Shown here piece after piece: positions 43,164 through 51,505 of a stretch of 64,000 nucleotides of DNA. Both the position numbers and the translations under genes were made by a program. The stretch is from an uncultured Clostridia bacterium (GTDB lineage: Bacteria > Bacillota > Clostridia > Christensenellales > Borkfalkiaceae), in assembly GCA_947625555.1 (NCBI GenBank), contig CANQOT010000008.1:1-64000 (forward strand), given 5' to 3'. Below the pieces are notes generated by a model that saw only the letters and a program-made list of their open reading frames with translations, was not told where the DNA came from and searched no databases. Positions within the stretch are counted from its first letter, which is position 1. Each line of letters opens with the position of its first letter.

Positions 43164-44471
43164 ATGAAATACGAAGTTGTTACCGCAGAAAAGAGCACCG
43201 TTAAGATCACGATGACCTTCACCTCCGAGGAATGGACGGAGGCCAACACGAAAGCCTATCTCGAAAATAGGCACAAATACGCCGTAAACGGCTTCCGCAA
43301 GGGCAAGGCGCCCAAGTACATCCTCGAGAGCTTCTACGGGAAGGGCCTCTTCTACGAAGCTGCGCTCAACATCCTTTTTTCGGAGAATTACGATAAGATC
43401 CTTGAAGCGGAGAAGGAGAACTTCACGGCGGTGGGCGAACCCGAACTTTCCCTCATCGACGAGTTCTCCGAGACCAACGTCGGCATCGTCGCCGTGACGC
43501 CCGTAAAGCCCGACGTCACCCTCGGCGCCTACAAGGGTATAAAAATTCCGAGGTATGAGTATAATGTTACGGACGTCGACGTCCAGAACGAGATCGACAA
43601 GCACCGCGAACAGATCGCGCAGAGCATCGAGGTCACCGACCGCCCCGCCGCGCTCAACGATACCGTCAATATCGACTTTTTGGGCACGATCGACGGGACG
43701 CCCTTCGACGGCGGCAGCGCAGAGGGCTTCGACCTCACGCTGGGCTCCGGGCAGTTTATTCCCGGGTTCGAAGAAGGCGTCGTCGGCATGCAGCTCGGCG
43801 AGAAGAAGGATATCGAAGTCACCTTCCCCGAGGACTATCAGGCAGAAAATTTGCGCGGCAAGCCCGCCGTCTTTACCGTGACGCTTCACAAGATCACGGG
43901 CAAACAGCTCCCCGCGCTCGACGAGGAATTTGCCAAGAAGATGGGCGCGGAGAGCGTCGAGGCCTACACCGCCAAAGTGCGCGAACGCCTCGTAAAGAAC
44001 GCAAAGTCGCGCGGCACCAACGAGACGGAGAACGCCATTCTCTCCGAGATCGCCAAGACTTCCTCCGCCGAGATCCCCGATGCGATGGTGGACGCCGAGG
44101 AGGAACGCTCCCTGCAACGCGTGGAATATAACCTCATGTATCAAGGCGTCAAGCTCGACGATTACCTCAACTACCTCGGCACGACGCGCGAGGAGTATAA
44201 GAAGCAGTTCGAAGCGGACGCCAGGGCGGCCGTCTTGCAGCAGCTCATCCTCGAAAAGATCATCAAAGTGGAGAAGATCGAAGCGAGCGAAGAGGAGATC
44301 GAAGATAAGATCGCGGAGCAGGCGGCGTCCGTCGGCAAGGAGGCCGAGGAATACAAGAAAACGATGGATCCCCGCCAGAGGGAATATATCGAAAACGACA
44401 TCAAAGTGACGAAGGCATTCGACTTCCTCATGCAAAATAACGAAATGGTAACAACGGAGGAGAACGCATGA
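43164..44471 (+). CDS. tig: Trigger factor (ribosome-associated chaperone/PPIase)
   Basis: 435 aa. The N-terminal ribosome-binding domain carries the signature [18 protein letters not shown], followed by an FKBP-type PPIase domain ([44 protein letters not shown]) and a helical C-terminal chaperone domain. It folds nascent chains at the ribosome exit. Its stop overlaps clpP (ATGA), the common Firmicutes tig-clpP-clpX arrangement. Ribosome site GCAGGAGTAAAAT. Confidence 0.97.
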   Translation: MKYEVVTAEKSTVKITMTFTSEEWTEANTKAYLENRHKYAVNGFRKGKAPKYILESFYGKGLFYEAALNILFSENYDKILEAEKENFTAVGEPELSLIDEFSETNVGIVAVTPVKPDVTLGAYKGIKIPRYEYNVTDVDVQNEIDKHREQIAQSIEVTDRPAALNDTVNIDFLGTIDGTPFDGGSAEGFDLTLGSGQFIPGFEEGVVGMQLGEKKDIEVTFPEDYQAENLRGKPAVFTVTLHKITGKQLPALDEEFAKKMGAESVEAYTAKVRERLVKNAKSRGTNETENAILSEIAKTSSAEIPDAMVDAEEERSLQRVEYNLMYQGVKLDDYLNYLGTTREEYKKQFEADARAAVLQQLILEKIIKVEKIEASEEEIEDKIAEQAASVGKEAEEYKKTMDPRQREYIENDIKVTKAFDFLMQNNEMVTTEENA

Positions 44472-45061
44472 ACGAAAAGAACGTACTCATTCCCTACGTC
44501 GTCGAGCGCACCTCGGGCGGCGAGCGGAGCTACGACCTCTATTCGAGACTTTTAGAGGACAGGATCATCTTCCTCTCCGGCGAGATCGACGATGCGACGG
44601 CGAACACCGTCGTCGCCCAGCTCATCTACCTCGAAGGGAAGGACCCGACCAAGGACGTCATGCTCTACATCAACAGCCCGGGCGGTTCGGTGACGGCGGG
44701 CATGGCGATCTACGATACGATGAACTATATCAAGTGCGACGTCTCGACGATCTGCATCGGCCTTGCCGCATCCATGGGCGCATTTTTGCTCGCGGCGGGG
44801 ACGAAGGGCAAGCGCTATGCGCTCAAAAACAGCGAGATCATGATCCACCAGCCCCTCGGCGGCGCGCAGGGTCAGGCGAGCGACATCAAGATCCAGGCGG
44901 AGCACATCTTGCGCATCAAGGATAAGATGACGCGCATCCTCGCCGAGAACACGGGCAAGCCGTACGAGACCATTGCCCGCGACACCGACAGGGACAACTA
45001 TCTCTCCGCCGACGAGGCCTTAGCCTACGGCCTCATCGACAGGGTCTACACCAAGCGGTAA
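44468..45061 (+). CDS. clpP: ATP-dependent Clp protease proteolytic subunit
   Basis: 197 aa, typical length. Catalytic residues Ser102 (GLAASMGAF), His127 ([10 protein letters not shown]) and Asp172 (IARDTDRDN), with the [14 protein letters not shown] oxyanion strand. It forms the tetradecameric chamber fed by ClpX. Start ATG overlaps the tig stop; clpX follows after a 149-bp gap that holds no other gene. Confidence 0.97.
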   Translation: MNEKNVLIPYVVERTSGGERSYDLYSRLLEDRIIFLSGEIDDATANTVVAQLIYLEGKDPTKDVMLYINSPGGSVTAGMAIYDTMNYIKCDVSTICIGLAASMGAFLLAAGTKGKRYALKNSEIMIHQPLGGAQGQASDIKIQAEHILRIKDKMTRILAENTGKPYETIARDTDRDNYLSADEALAYGLIDRVYTKR

Positions 45062-45210
45062 AAACGCATCAGACGCAAAACGGGCATACCATGTCCGAAA
45101 GCGCCCCCCTCTAAAACGTAAAGCAGGTTTCCTCGTAAATTTCTTTGCCCATGATTTGCCCCGCAGGGAGCTTCTATATGGAAGAAATTTACGAAACAAG
45201 GGAGTTATAT

Positions 45211-46443
45211 ATGGCAAAATACGAACAGCGTTGCTCCTTCTGCGGGAAGGAAAAGAACAAGACGAAGAAACTCATCGCAGGGCCCGACGGCATCTTCATC
45301 TGCGACGAGTGCATCGAGCTGTGCAACGATATGATGGCAAAGACGCCTTCGAACAGCCCCGCAGAACAGATCGAACTCAAAAAGCCCGCCGAGATCAAGA
45401 AGGAGCTCGACGAGTATATCATCGGGCAGGACAAGGCCAAGCGGGTGCTCTCCGTCGCCGTCTATAACCATTATAAGCGCATCAACGCCATGCTTGCGGG
45501 CGAAAAGGGCGACGACGTCGAGATCGAGAAGAGCAACATCCTCCTTCTCGGCCCCACGGGAAGCGGAAAGACCCTTCTCGCGCGCACGCTCGCCAAGATT
45601 CTCAACGTGCCCTTTGCGACCTCGGACGCGACGACGCTCACCGAGGCGGGCTATGTCGGCGAGGACGTCGAGAACATCCTTTTGAAGCTCATCCAGAATG
45701 CCGACTACGACATCGAACGCGCCCAGCGCGGCATCATCTATATCGACGAGATCGATAAGATCGCGCGCAAGGGGGAGAACGTCTCCATCACGCGCGACGT
45801 CTCGGGCGAAGGGGTCCAGCAGGCCCTTCTCAAAATCATCGAGAGCACCGTCGCCAACGTTCCCCCGCAGGGCGGCAGGAAGCACCCCCAGCAGGATTGC
45901 ATGCGCATCGATACGACCAATATCCTCTTCATCTGCGGCGGGGCGTTCGTCGGGCTCGATAAGATCGTCTCCGCCCGCAAGGACGATTCGGGGCTGGGCT
46001 TCGGCGGAAAGGTCAAGCTCGGCGCCAACGAGGTGGACTATACCCTCCTCGAAGATGTAAAGCCGCAGGACCTCACCAAGTTCGGGCTCATTCCCGAATT
46101 CGTGGGGCGCATTCCCATCGTCGTGAGCCTGCAAGCCCTCGACGAGGACGCCCTCGTGAGCATTCTGACGCAGCCCAAGAACGCCATCATCAAGCAGTAC
46201 CAGAAGCTCGTCGGCATGGACGGCGTGAAGCTGACGGTGGAGGACGAAGCCGTCCGCGAGATCGCCAACACCGCCATCCGCTTAAAGACGGGCGCGAGGG
46301 GACTGCGCACCATCATCGAGGGGCTGATGACGGACGTCATGTACGATATCCCCAGCGAGAAGAACGTGGAAGAGGTCATCATCACCCGCGATTGCGTCGC
46401 AGGCGGCGCCAAACCCAAGCTCGTCTATAAAAAGACGGCTTAA
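45211..46443 (+). CDS. clpX: ATP-dependent Clp protease ATPase subunit ClpX
   Basis: 410 aa from ATG 45211 (AAGGGAGTTATAT upstream); the longer start at 45145 is unnecessary. N-terminal zinc domain (CSFCGKEKN...[10 protein letters not shown]), Walker [12 protein letters not shown], Walker [15 protein letters not shown], the RKHPQQ region, and the sensor-2 [13 protein letters not shown]. It unfolds substrates for ClpP. A composite repeat element follows the stop and supplies a terminator. lon, often next, is absent. Confidence 0.97.
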   Translation: MAKYEQRCSFCGKEKNKTKKLIAGPDGIFICDECIELCNDMMAKTPSNSPAEQIELKKPAEIKKELDEYIIGQDKAKRVLSVAVYNHYKRINAMLAGEKGDDVEIEKSNILLLGPTGSGKTLLARTLAKILNVPFATSDATTLTEAGYVGEDVENILLKLIQNADYDIERAQRGIIYIDEIDKIARKGENVSITRDVSGEGVQQALLKIIESTVANVPPQGGRKHPQQDCMRIDTTNILFICGGAFVGLDKIVSARKDDSGLGFGGKVKLGANEVDYTLLEDVKPQDLTKFGLIPEFVGRIPIVVSLQALDEDALVSILTQPKNAIIKQYQKLVGMDGVKLTVEDEAVREIANTAIRLKTGARGLRTIIEGLMTDVMYDIPSEKNVEEVIITRDCVAGGAKPKLVYKKTA

Positions 46444-46446
46444 AAA

Positions 46447-46590
46447 GCTCACATGTTTTGCACGGGATGTTGCTGTCATTCCGAACCCACGCAGTGGGTG
46501 AGAACAAAATTTCGTGAGGGGTTAGCTCTTAATATCTTTCAGCTCCGTCGCCCGCGGAGCTTTTTTTGTCCTCAAAGACATTGAGGCGAC
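46447..46590 (+). repeat. Composite repeat element, partial copy G (after clpX), with terminator
   Basis: Diverged left end GCTCACATGTTTTGCACG, inner stem ACCCAC-GCA-GTGGGT between CATTCCGA and GAGAACAAAATTTCGTGAG (the usual spacer is deleted, so hairpin and right end are fused). Then the second hairpin AGCTCCG/CGGAGCT and TTTTTTTG (46541-46567), a convincing intrinsic terminator for clpX, and CTCAAAGACATT. Confidence 0.8.
46541..46567 (+). terminator. Terminator of clpX carried by the repeat element
   Basis: AGCTCCG/CGGAGCT 7-bp stem with a 7-nt loop then seven T. The same position in copies C and F has a CTCCG/CGGAG stem and T-run; in copies A, D and E it is degraded. Confidence 0.8.
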
Positions 46591-46648
46591 AGTCGTCCCC
46601 CTTTCTTTGCCTCCCGAGAATTATTTCCCAAAAAGATAGCGGTTTTGA

Positions 46649-46677
46649 TTGAAATTTTTTGCCCGTTCGTGTACAAT
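46649..46677 (+). promoter_or_regulatory. Sigma-A promoter of the degenerate ABC ATPase gene
   Basis: TTGAAA (46649-46654), 17-bp spacer, TACAAT (46672-46677). The ORF-track start at 46649 coincides with the -35 box and is rejected. Confidence 0.8.
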
Positions 46678-46705
46678 AGAGATATTCAGACCATCGGAGA
46701 AAATT

Positions 46706-47773
46706 ATGGCAGGAGCAGCCCTTAAAAACGTCAACAAAATCTATCCCGGCGGCGCGCAGGCGCTGTTCGATCTCGACCTCACGGTCAAGGACGGAGAATT
46801 TCTCGTCTTGCTCGGGCCCGAAAAATGCGGAAAGTCCTCCGTACTGCGCGTGCTTGCGGGGCTCGAGGAGGCCTCCACGGGCGAAGTGGAGATCGGCGGC
46901 GCGGCGATGAACGGCGTCGCACCCAAGGACCGCGATATCGCGATGGTCTTTCAGAACGCCGCGATCTATCCGCAGATGTCCGTGGCAGACAACATGGGCT
47001 TCGGGTTGAAGCTCCGCAAGGTGCCCCAGCCCGTCATCGACGTGCGCGTGCGGGAAGCGGCGGCCCTTTTGGGGCTTACCGACGTTTTGGGGAAGAAGGT
47101 CAAACAGCTCACGGCCCTGCAACGCCAGCGCACGGCGCTCGGCGCGACGATCGTGCGCGAGCCCAAGCTCGTCCTTCTCGACGAACCGCTCTCGGGTCTC
47201 GACCAGAAGCTCCGCGTGCAGATGCGCGGCGAGATCGCCAAGTTGCAGGCCCGCCTCAAAAACACCTTTGTCTATGCGACAAAGGACCCCGTCGAAGCCG
47301 TCGCGCTTGGCTCCCGCATCGTCGTCATGAAGGACGGATTCATGCAGCAGGCGGACACCGCACAGAACCTCTATGACTATCCCGTCAACCTGTTCGTGGC
47401 AGATTTTCTCGGCTCCGATCTCGAGATCGTTCGCAATGCCGAACTTGTCGAGGAGGAGGGGAATGTCGTCCTCAAACCCGAGGAGGGCGCGGACATGGTA
47501 CTGCCCGAGACCGTCAAGGCGCGTATCAAGGAAGGGTACATCGGCACGGGCAAGAAGGTCACCTACGCCTTCCGTCCCGAGGATAAAAAGGAGGAGGGCG
47601 ACCTTTCGCGCATTCTCCTCTTCGACGGCGAGACCGACTTTACCGTCCTCGGCCGCGACGACGGCTATGAGACGGACGAGGACAACGCGGAGCGCGACTT
47701 TCTCCCGCCCACGCCGCAGGAGATGAAGGAGCGTTCGGAGCGTCTCTTCAAGCACGGCAAAAAGAAGAAATAA
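46706..47773 (+). CDS. Degenerate sugar-type (MalK/UgpC/MsmX-like) ABC ATPase
   Basis: 355 aa from ATG 46706 (CGGAGAAAATT). The overall architecture is of MalK-family ATPases: domain to ~235, then a C-terminal extension with a recognisable VTYAFRPED. Walker A is GPEKCGKSS (Lys and Ser kept), the Q-loop VFQNAAIYPQMSVADNM and Walker B LVLLDEPLSGLDQKLR are normal. However, the signature LSGGQRQR reads LTALQRQR, and the H-loop, normally VTHDQ, reads ATKDP, so both the Ser-Gly-Gly and the switch His are gone. It probably binds ATP but may not hydrolyse it normally. No permease or binding protein is adjacent. The tail is acidic then KKKK. Confidence 0.85.
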   Translation: MAGAALKNVNKIYPGGAQALFDLDLTVKDGEFLVLLGPEKCGKSSVLRVLAGLEEASTGEVEIGGAAMNGVAPKDRDIAMVFQNAAIYPQMSVADNMGFGLKLRKVPQPVIDVRVREAAALLGLTDVLGKKVKQLTALQRQRTALGATIVREPKLVLLDEPLSGLDQKLRVQMRGEIAKLQARLKNTFVYATKDPVEAVALGSRIVVMKDGFMQQADTAQNLYDYPVNLFVADFLGSDLEIVRNAELVEEEGNVVLKPEEGADMVLPETVKARIKEGYIGTGKKVTYAFRPEDKKEEGDLSRILLFDGETDFTVLGRDDGYETDEDNAERDFLPPTPQEMKERSERLFKHGKKKK

Positions 47774-47789
47774 GCATCGAGATACCAAA

Positions 47790-47824
47790 GAGCGTTTCCG
47801 TCGGGGGACGCTCTTTTGATTTTG
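47790..47824 (+). terminator. Terminator-like hairpin after the degenerate ATPase gene
   Basis: AGAGCGT/ACGCTCT stem with a 12-nt loop, then TTTTGATTTT. Confidence 0.75.
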
Positions 47825-47834
47825 CGCGAATGGG

Positions 47835-47863
47835 TTGACAAAACACAAAAAACGCGCTACACT
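47835..47863 (+). promoter_or_regulatory. Sigma-A promoter of the metal permease gene
   Basis: TTGACA (47835-47840), 17-bp spacer, TACACT (47858-47863). The leader before ATG 47897 is ~27 nt, too short for a metal riboswitch. Confidence 0.8.
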
Positions 47864-47896
47864 TATCGCTGAAAGATCTTGAAGGAGGAAAGGCTC

Positions 47897-48883
47897 ATGT
47901 GGGACGTCGCTTTGGATGCGCTCATCGATACGTTGAAACTTTTCCCCTTCCTCTTTCTCTTGTATATCCTCATCGAGCTCATGGAGCACAACACCAAGGT
48001 GGGGAAGCCCTCGAAGGCCCTGACGGGCAGGTGGGCGCCCGCCCTCGGCGCCGCGACGGGCATTTTGCCGATGTGCGGGTTCTCGGTGATGGCGGCCAAA
48101 CTCTACGAGCACAGGCACGTCACGATCGGGACGCTCATCGCCGTCTTTATCGCAACGAGCGACGAGGGGCTCCTCGTCCTGCTCCTCTCCGACGGGATCG
48201 CATGGGGGCCCAAGCTCTATTCCCTCCTCGCGATGATCGGCTGCAAGCTCGCTTTGGGCATTGCGATGGGGTATCTTCTCGACGCGATATTCAAGCGCCG
48301 CCTCGCGCCCCTGCCCGAACAAAAGCACGCCCACATACACGTCGGCCACGACGAAGAGCACACCCATGTCGAGGAAGAGCACGAAGGGCATACCCATGTC
48401 GGCGATGAGGAACATGAAGATCACGACCACGGGGCATGCGCATGCGACGAGCTCTCCGCATGCGAACATAAAAAGACGAGCACGTTGCGGCTCTATCTTC
48501 TCTCGCCCCTCTTGCACGCGCTCGAAGTTGCGGCCTTCGTCCTCGCCGTCAACCTCGCCTTCGGGTATCTGTTCTACGCGCTCGGGGAGGAGAACGTCAT
48601 TAACTTTTTGCAGAATGCGGGATATTGGCTCCAACCCGTCATCTGTCCGCTCATCGGCGCCATCCCCAACTGCGCCTCCTCCGTGGTGCTCGCGGAGGTC
48701 TACGCCCTCGGGGGCATCGGGTTCGGCGGGTTCCTTGCGGGTCTCACCGTGAATGCGGGCCTCGGCTATCTCGTCCTTTTGAAGCGGGCGAGCTGGAAGA
48801 GGGGGCTCGTCATCTTCGGGTGCATGCTGCTCTTCTCCGTTGCGGTGGGGTATGCGGCGAGCGCCATTGCTCTTGCGATCTGA
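47897..48883 (+). CDS. Putative manganese/heavy-metal exporter-like permease (ArsP_2 type) with His-rich loop
   Basis: 328 aa from ATG 47897, ribosome site GAAGGAGGAAAGGCTC. Two membrane bundles with the paired motifs ALGAATGILPMCGFSVMAAKLYEHRHVTIGTLIAVFIATSDEG and LIGAIPNCASSVVLAEVYALGGIGFGGFLAGLTVNAGLGYLVL, the inverted-repeat pattern of the putative 10-helix heavy-metal exporters (PF11449 type). Between them is a cytoplasmic-type loop, about residues 145-195, with ~13 His, many Glu/Asp and three Cys (HIHVGHDEEHTHVEEEH...HGACACDELSACEH), a likely metal-binding segment. Export of Mn or another divalent ion is inferred from family and loop. Confidence 0.82.
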   Translation: MWDVALDALIDTLKLFPFLFLLYILIELMEHNTKVGKPSKALTGRWAPALGAATGILPMCGFSVMAAKLYEHRHVTIGTLIAVFIATSDEGLLVLLLSDGIAWGPKLYSLLAMIGCKLALGIAMGYLLDAIFKRRLAPLPEQKHAHIHVGHDEEHTHVEEEHEGHTHVGDEEHEDHDHGACACDELSACEHKKTSTLRLYLLSPLLHALEVAAFVLAVNLAFGYLFYALGEENVINFLQNAGYWLQPVICPLIGAIPNCASSVVLAEVYALGGIGFGGFLAGLTVNAGLGYLVLLKRASWKRGLVIFGCMLLFSVAVGYAASAIALAI

Positions 48884-48904
48884 AATTATCCATACGAGGT
48901 GAAT

Positions 48905-49972
48905 ATGCGGCAAAACGCGATTTCCCTACCGAAGAAAAGGCCCATGGACGGGCAGGCGGGGGAGTTGCGATTTGGCACAGCCTCCGACGCGATCGAGGCA
49001 TACCATGTCCGCACTGCGGGCAAAGTTTTGCTCATTTCGGACGGGGAGGACCTCGCCCTTCTCGCACCCTTTTCGACCTCTCCGCGGGCGCTCTCCGTCG
49101 TCCTCACGGACGGCGACGCCCTTCCGCTCTTCACCATGCCCGACGGCGTGGGCGGCGTGATCGCCGCGGGCGGACGGGACGTTTTATGCGCCGCGCGCCT
49201 CTTTGCCCAAGTGCATCGGCTTCGGCCCCTCCTCCTTCCCTCCGACGGGGCGCTCGACGGGGCTTGCGAGCCGCACGGGCGGGTCACGGTGGACGGGGAG
49301 GAGCAAGATTTTCCGCTCGCTTCGGGCGAGATCGTCTGCGACCTTGCAAGGATGGGGCGCAGTCTTGCGCGGGCATATGCGCGGCTGCTCCTCGTGCGGC
49401 TTTCGGCGTTCGAGGCAAAAGTCCTCTCGCGGTTCGGGCTCGCCGCCTATCCCAACCTTTGGGAGGAGGCCGTTTTGGCCGCGGCGGGCGCAGGGGACGG
49501 GGAGAGCGTCGTCCGCGCCAATGCGAAGCTCCGCTTGTTAGGAGCGCGGGGGCTCCCGCGCGGCGAGGGGGAAACGCTCGCGGCGATGTATCCCTTGGAC
49601 GGGGAGATCGCAGCCTACCGCGCGCTCTGCGCGCTCTATAAGACATTTTTCGAGCTCGGGAAGCCGCGGAAATACTTCTGCCCCGACTATCTCGCCCGCG
49701 CTCAAACGGCGGGGATCTCCTATGCGAGCCTCCGTATCCCGACGAAGGAGGAATACGCCGCCCGCGCGGCCGCACTCGAACGCATGCGCAAGACCTGCCT
49801 CGACGAGCTCACCTCCATCATGCGCGGAGACAGGACGCATATGCGCAATTTCCGCGCCCTGTGCGGGGATCCGCCCGCGCGCATTCCTTCGGCGCAACTG
49901 AAAAAATTGCCCGAAATGTGCCCCGTCGGCCTCACCGCCGTCATTCGCGATTTCGGGCTCATGGAGTTTTAG
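48905..49972 (+). CDS. Degenerate AraM/EgsA-like (glycerol-1-phosphate dehydrogenase family) protein
   Basis: 355 aa from ATG 48905 with GAGGTGAAT upstream. Weak but ordered resemblance to AraM/EgsA: a GVIAAGGRDVLCAARLFAQ segment where the NAD-binding GSGTINDxxK loop lies, LLPSDGALDGACEPHGRVTVDGEEQDFPLASGEIVCDL matching the 'PTAPSxDGxAS...G...P..ivaD' block, and a C-terminal RDFGLMEF like the family's RDRFTVLDLA end. The His residues that bind metal in the C-terminal half are not evident, and the glycine loop is changed. The next gene is a NagD/AraL-type phosphatase, as in the B. subtilis araL-araM pair, which supports the assignment. Enzymatic activity is doubtful. Confidence 0.55.
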   Translation: MRQNAISLPKKRPMDGQAGELRFGTASDAIEAYHVRTAGKVLLISDGEDLALLAPFSTSPRALSVVLTDGDALPLFTMPDGVGGVIAAGGRDVLCAARLFAQVHRLRPLLLPSDGALDGACEPHGRVTVDGEEQDFPLASGEIVCDLARMGRSLARAYARLLLVRLSAFEAKVLSRFGLAAYPNLWEEAVLAAAGAGDGESVVRANAKLRLLGARGLPRGEGETLAAMYPLDGEIAAYRALCALYKTFFELGKPRKYFCPDYLARAQTAGISYASLRIPTKEEYAARAAALERMRKTCLDELTSIMRGDRTHMRNFRALCGDPPARIPSAQLKKLPEMCPVGLTAVIRDFGLMEF

Positions 49973-50755
49973 ATGACGAAAGAGGAAGTGCTCCAAACTA
50001 CCGCGCTCTTTTTGCTCGACCTCGACGGCACGGTCTATATCGAGGATAACCCCATCGGCAGGATGAAGGAGACGCTCGCCCGCCTCCGCGCGATGGGAAA
50101 ACGCCTCGTCTTTCTCACGAACAATTCCTCGAAGGCGGAGTGGGAGTACCGCGAAAAGCTCGCCCGTATCGGGCTTCTGGAAGGCGCAGACGGGGTCTAT
50201 ACCTCGGGCATGGCAGCCGCGGAATACCTCAAAGAGCATTTTGCGGGCCGCCGCGTCTTTCTCGTCGCAACGCGGGCTGTGCGGGAGGAATTTGCGCGTG
50301 CGGGCATCGCTCTCGATGACGCGGACCCCGAGGTCTGTCTGCTCGCATACGATACGGAGCTCACCTTCGCCACGATCAAGAAGCTCGACGGATTTCTCCG
50401 CAGGGGGCTTCCCTTCCTTGCGACCCACCCCGACGACGTCTGTCCGACGGCCGACGGGTCGATGCCCGACGTCGGATCCTTTCTCGCGATGTTCGAACGG
50501 TCCTCCCGCCGCACGCCCGATTTGATCGTCGGCAAGCCCTATACGGCGATGGGTGACGCGCTTACGGCGCGATTTTGCGTGCCGCATGCGCAGGTGTGCA
50601 TGGTCGGCGACAGGCTCTACACCGATATCCGCTTCGCGGCCAACAACGGCTTTTCGAGCATCCTCGTCCTATCGGGCGAGACGACGCGGGCGATGTTGGA
50701 CGCCTCCTCGGAGCGGCCCGACCTCGTGCTCCCTTCGCTCAACGATCTTGTTTGA
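49973..50755 (+). CDS. HAD-IIA hydrolase (NagD/AraL/phosphoglycolate phosphatase-like)
   Basis: 260 aa, starting at the base after the previous stop. HAD motif I LFLLDLDGTVYIEDNPIGRM, motif II FLTNNSSKAEWEYREKL, a C2-type cap (~80-170), motif III VGKPY, motif IV MVGDRLYTDIRFAANNGFSSILVLSGE. Members dephosphorylate small phosphates such as glycerol phosphate, p-nitrophenyl phosphate or phosphoglycolate. Coupling with an AraM-like gene suggests a glycerol-phosphate-related substrate or a housecleaning role; this is inference. Confidence 0.92.
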   Translation: MTKEEVLQTTALFLLDLDGTVYIEDNPIGRMKETLARLRAMGKRLVFLTNNSSKAEWEYREKLARIGLLEGADGVYTSGMAAAEYLKEHFAGRRVFLVATRAVREEFARAGIALDDADPEVCLLAYDTELTFATIKKLDGFLRRGLPFLATHPDDVCPTADGSMPDVGSFLAMFERSSRRTPDLIVGKPYTAMGDALTARFCVPHAQVCMVGDRLYTDIRFAANNGFSSILVLSGETTRAMLDASSERPDLVLPSLNDLV

Positions 50756-50777
50756 GGGCTTTTCTTGCGGCGGCCGT

Positions 50778-50803
50778 GTTTATTCGCGCGCCGCACGCGG
50801 TAT
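50778..50803 (+). promoter_or_regulatory. Possible SigB/SigF-type promoter of the partner-switching module
   Basis: GTTTAT (50778-50783), 14-bp spacer, CGGTAT (50798-50803), close to the SigB consensus GTTTAA-N12-14-GGGTAT and 34 bp before the RsbV-like start. It would make the module autoregulated by its own sigma factor, as in Bacillus sigB. Confidence 0.5.
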
Positions 50804-50837
50804 ATAGTTATAGATAAGGTAACAGTGAGGTAGCCAT

Positions 50838-51146
50838 ATGCAGGAACTTACCCTTCTTTCCCGCACGCCCGAGCTCATCTTCGGGCTTTCGGGCGAGATC
50901 GACTCGCAGAACGCCGACGAATTTTATACCGAGGTCATCGAGGCGTACGAAAACGCCCCCGCCGATCTCATCTTCGACTGCGCCAAACTTGCATTTATCG
51001 ATTCGACGACGCTCGGGACCTTCGTCAAGATCCTCAAAAAATTGCAGGCTGACGGCCGCCGCATGAAGATCAGGAACCTCCAACCGAGGCTCAAAAAGCT
51101 CTTCGTCATCTGCGCGCTCGATACCATTATGGAGATAGAGGGATGA
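50838..51146 (+). CDS. Anti-anti-sigma factor (STAS domain, RsbV/SpoIIAA-like)
   Basis: 102 aa STAS protein. The conserved phosphorylation-site block is present (LIFDCAKLAFIDSTTLGTFVKILKKLQADGRRMKIRNLQPRLKKLF) with Ser in IDSTTLG. In partner switching the unphosphorylated form captures the kinase/anti-sigma and frees sigma. The stop overlaps the next gene by ATGA, and a sigma factor and HATPase follow, so the role fits context well. Confidence 0.9.
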   Translation: MQELTLLSRTPELIFGLSGEIDSQNADEFYTEVIEAYENAPADLIFDCAKLAFIDSTTLGTFVKILKKLQADGRRMKIRNLQPRLKKLFVICALDTIMEIEG

Positions 51147-51505
51147 AAGGGCTTCTTTCGATGCGAATCCCTCTGGGGAGCGAACTTATGACGACGGTGC
51201 GGCTCACGACGGGCGGCGTCTGCGCCCTCAAAGGGCTGGATATCGATGCGAGCGAGGATTGCAAGGTGTGCGTGACGGAGAGCTTGCTGCTTTTGCGTCA
51301 TGCGGGATACGGAGAGGCCGCCGTCGATTTTTCCGACGACGACGGGCTCATGGTCGCGATCGAAGGCGCGGGGCGGCGCAAAAAGGCATCTCCCGCACCC
51401 GAGGACGAGATCTCGGCGGCACTTTTGGAAGCGCTCGCGGAGAGCGTTCGCATGGAGAAGAAGGAGGGCGCGATTTTTTCCGTCTCCTTCCGCTTTGCCC
51501 TGTGA
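51143..51505 (+). CDS. Degenerate RsbW-like HATPase (pseudokinase)
   Basis: 120 aa. Not an obvious hit to a named family, but the layout is RsbW-like: DASEDCKVCVTESLLLLRHAGYGEAAVDFSDDDGLMVAIEG sits where the N-box block (D-x-K-x-A-V-x-E-A-x-x-N-A-x-x-H-A-Y) is expected, and ISAALLEALAESVRMEKKEGAIFSVSFRF matches the C-terminal G2 segment. The catalytic Asn and the GxGxG turns are missing, so ATP binding is unlikely. It overlaps both neighbours (ATGA, TGATG), so stoichiometric translation with the sigma gene is likely. Confidence 0.6.
   Translation: MKGLLSMRIPLGSELMTTVRLTTGGVCALKGLDIDASEDCKVCVTESLLLLRHAGYGEAAVDFSDDDGLMVAIEGAGRRKKASPAPEDEISAALLEALAESVRMEKKEGAIFSVSFRFAL

Noticed and set aside
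47774-47896. Metal riboswitch before the permease gene
   Set aside because: The predicted leader is only about 27 nt.
46529-48913. 794-aa minus-strand ORF opposite the ATPase and permease genes
   Set aside because: It spans a terminator, two promoters and two real genes; no domain signal.
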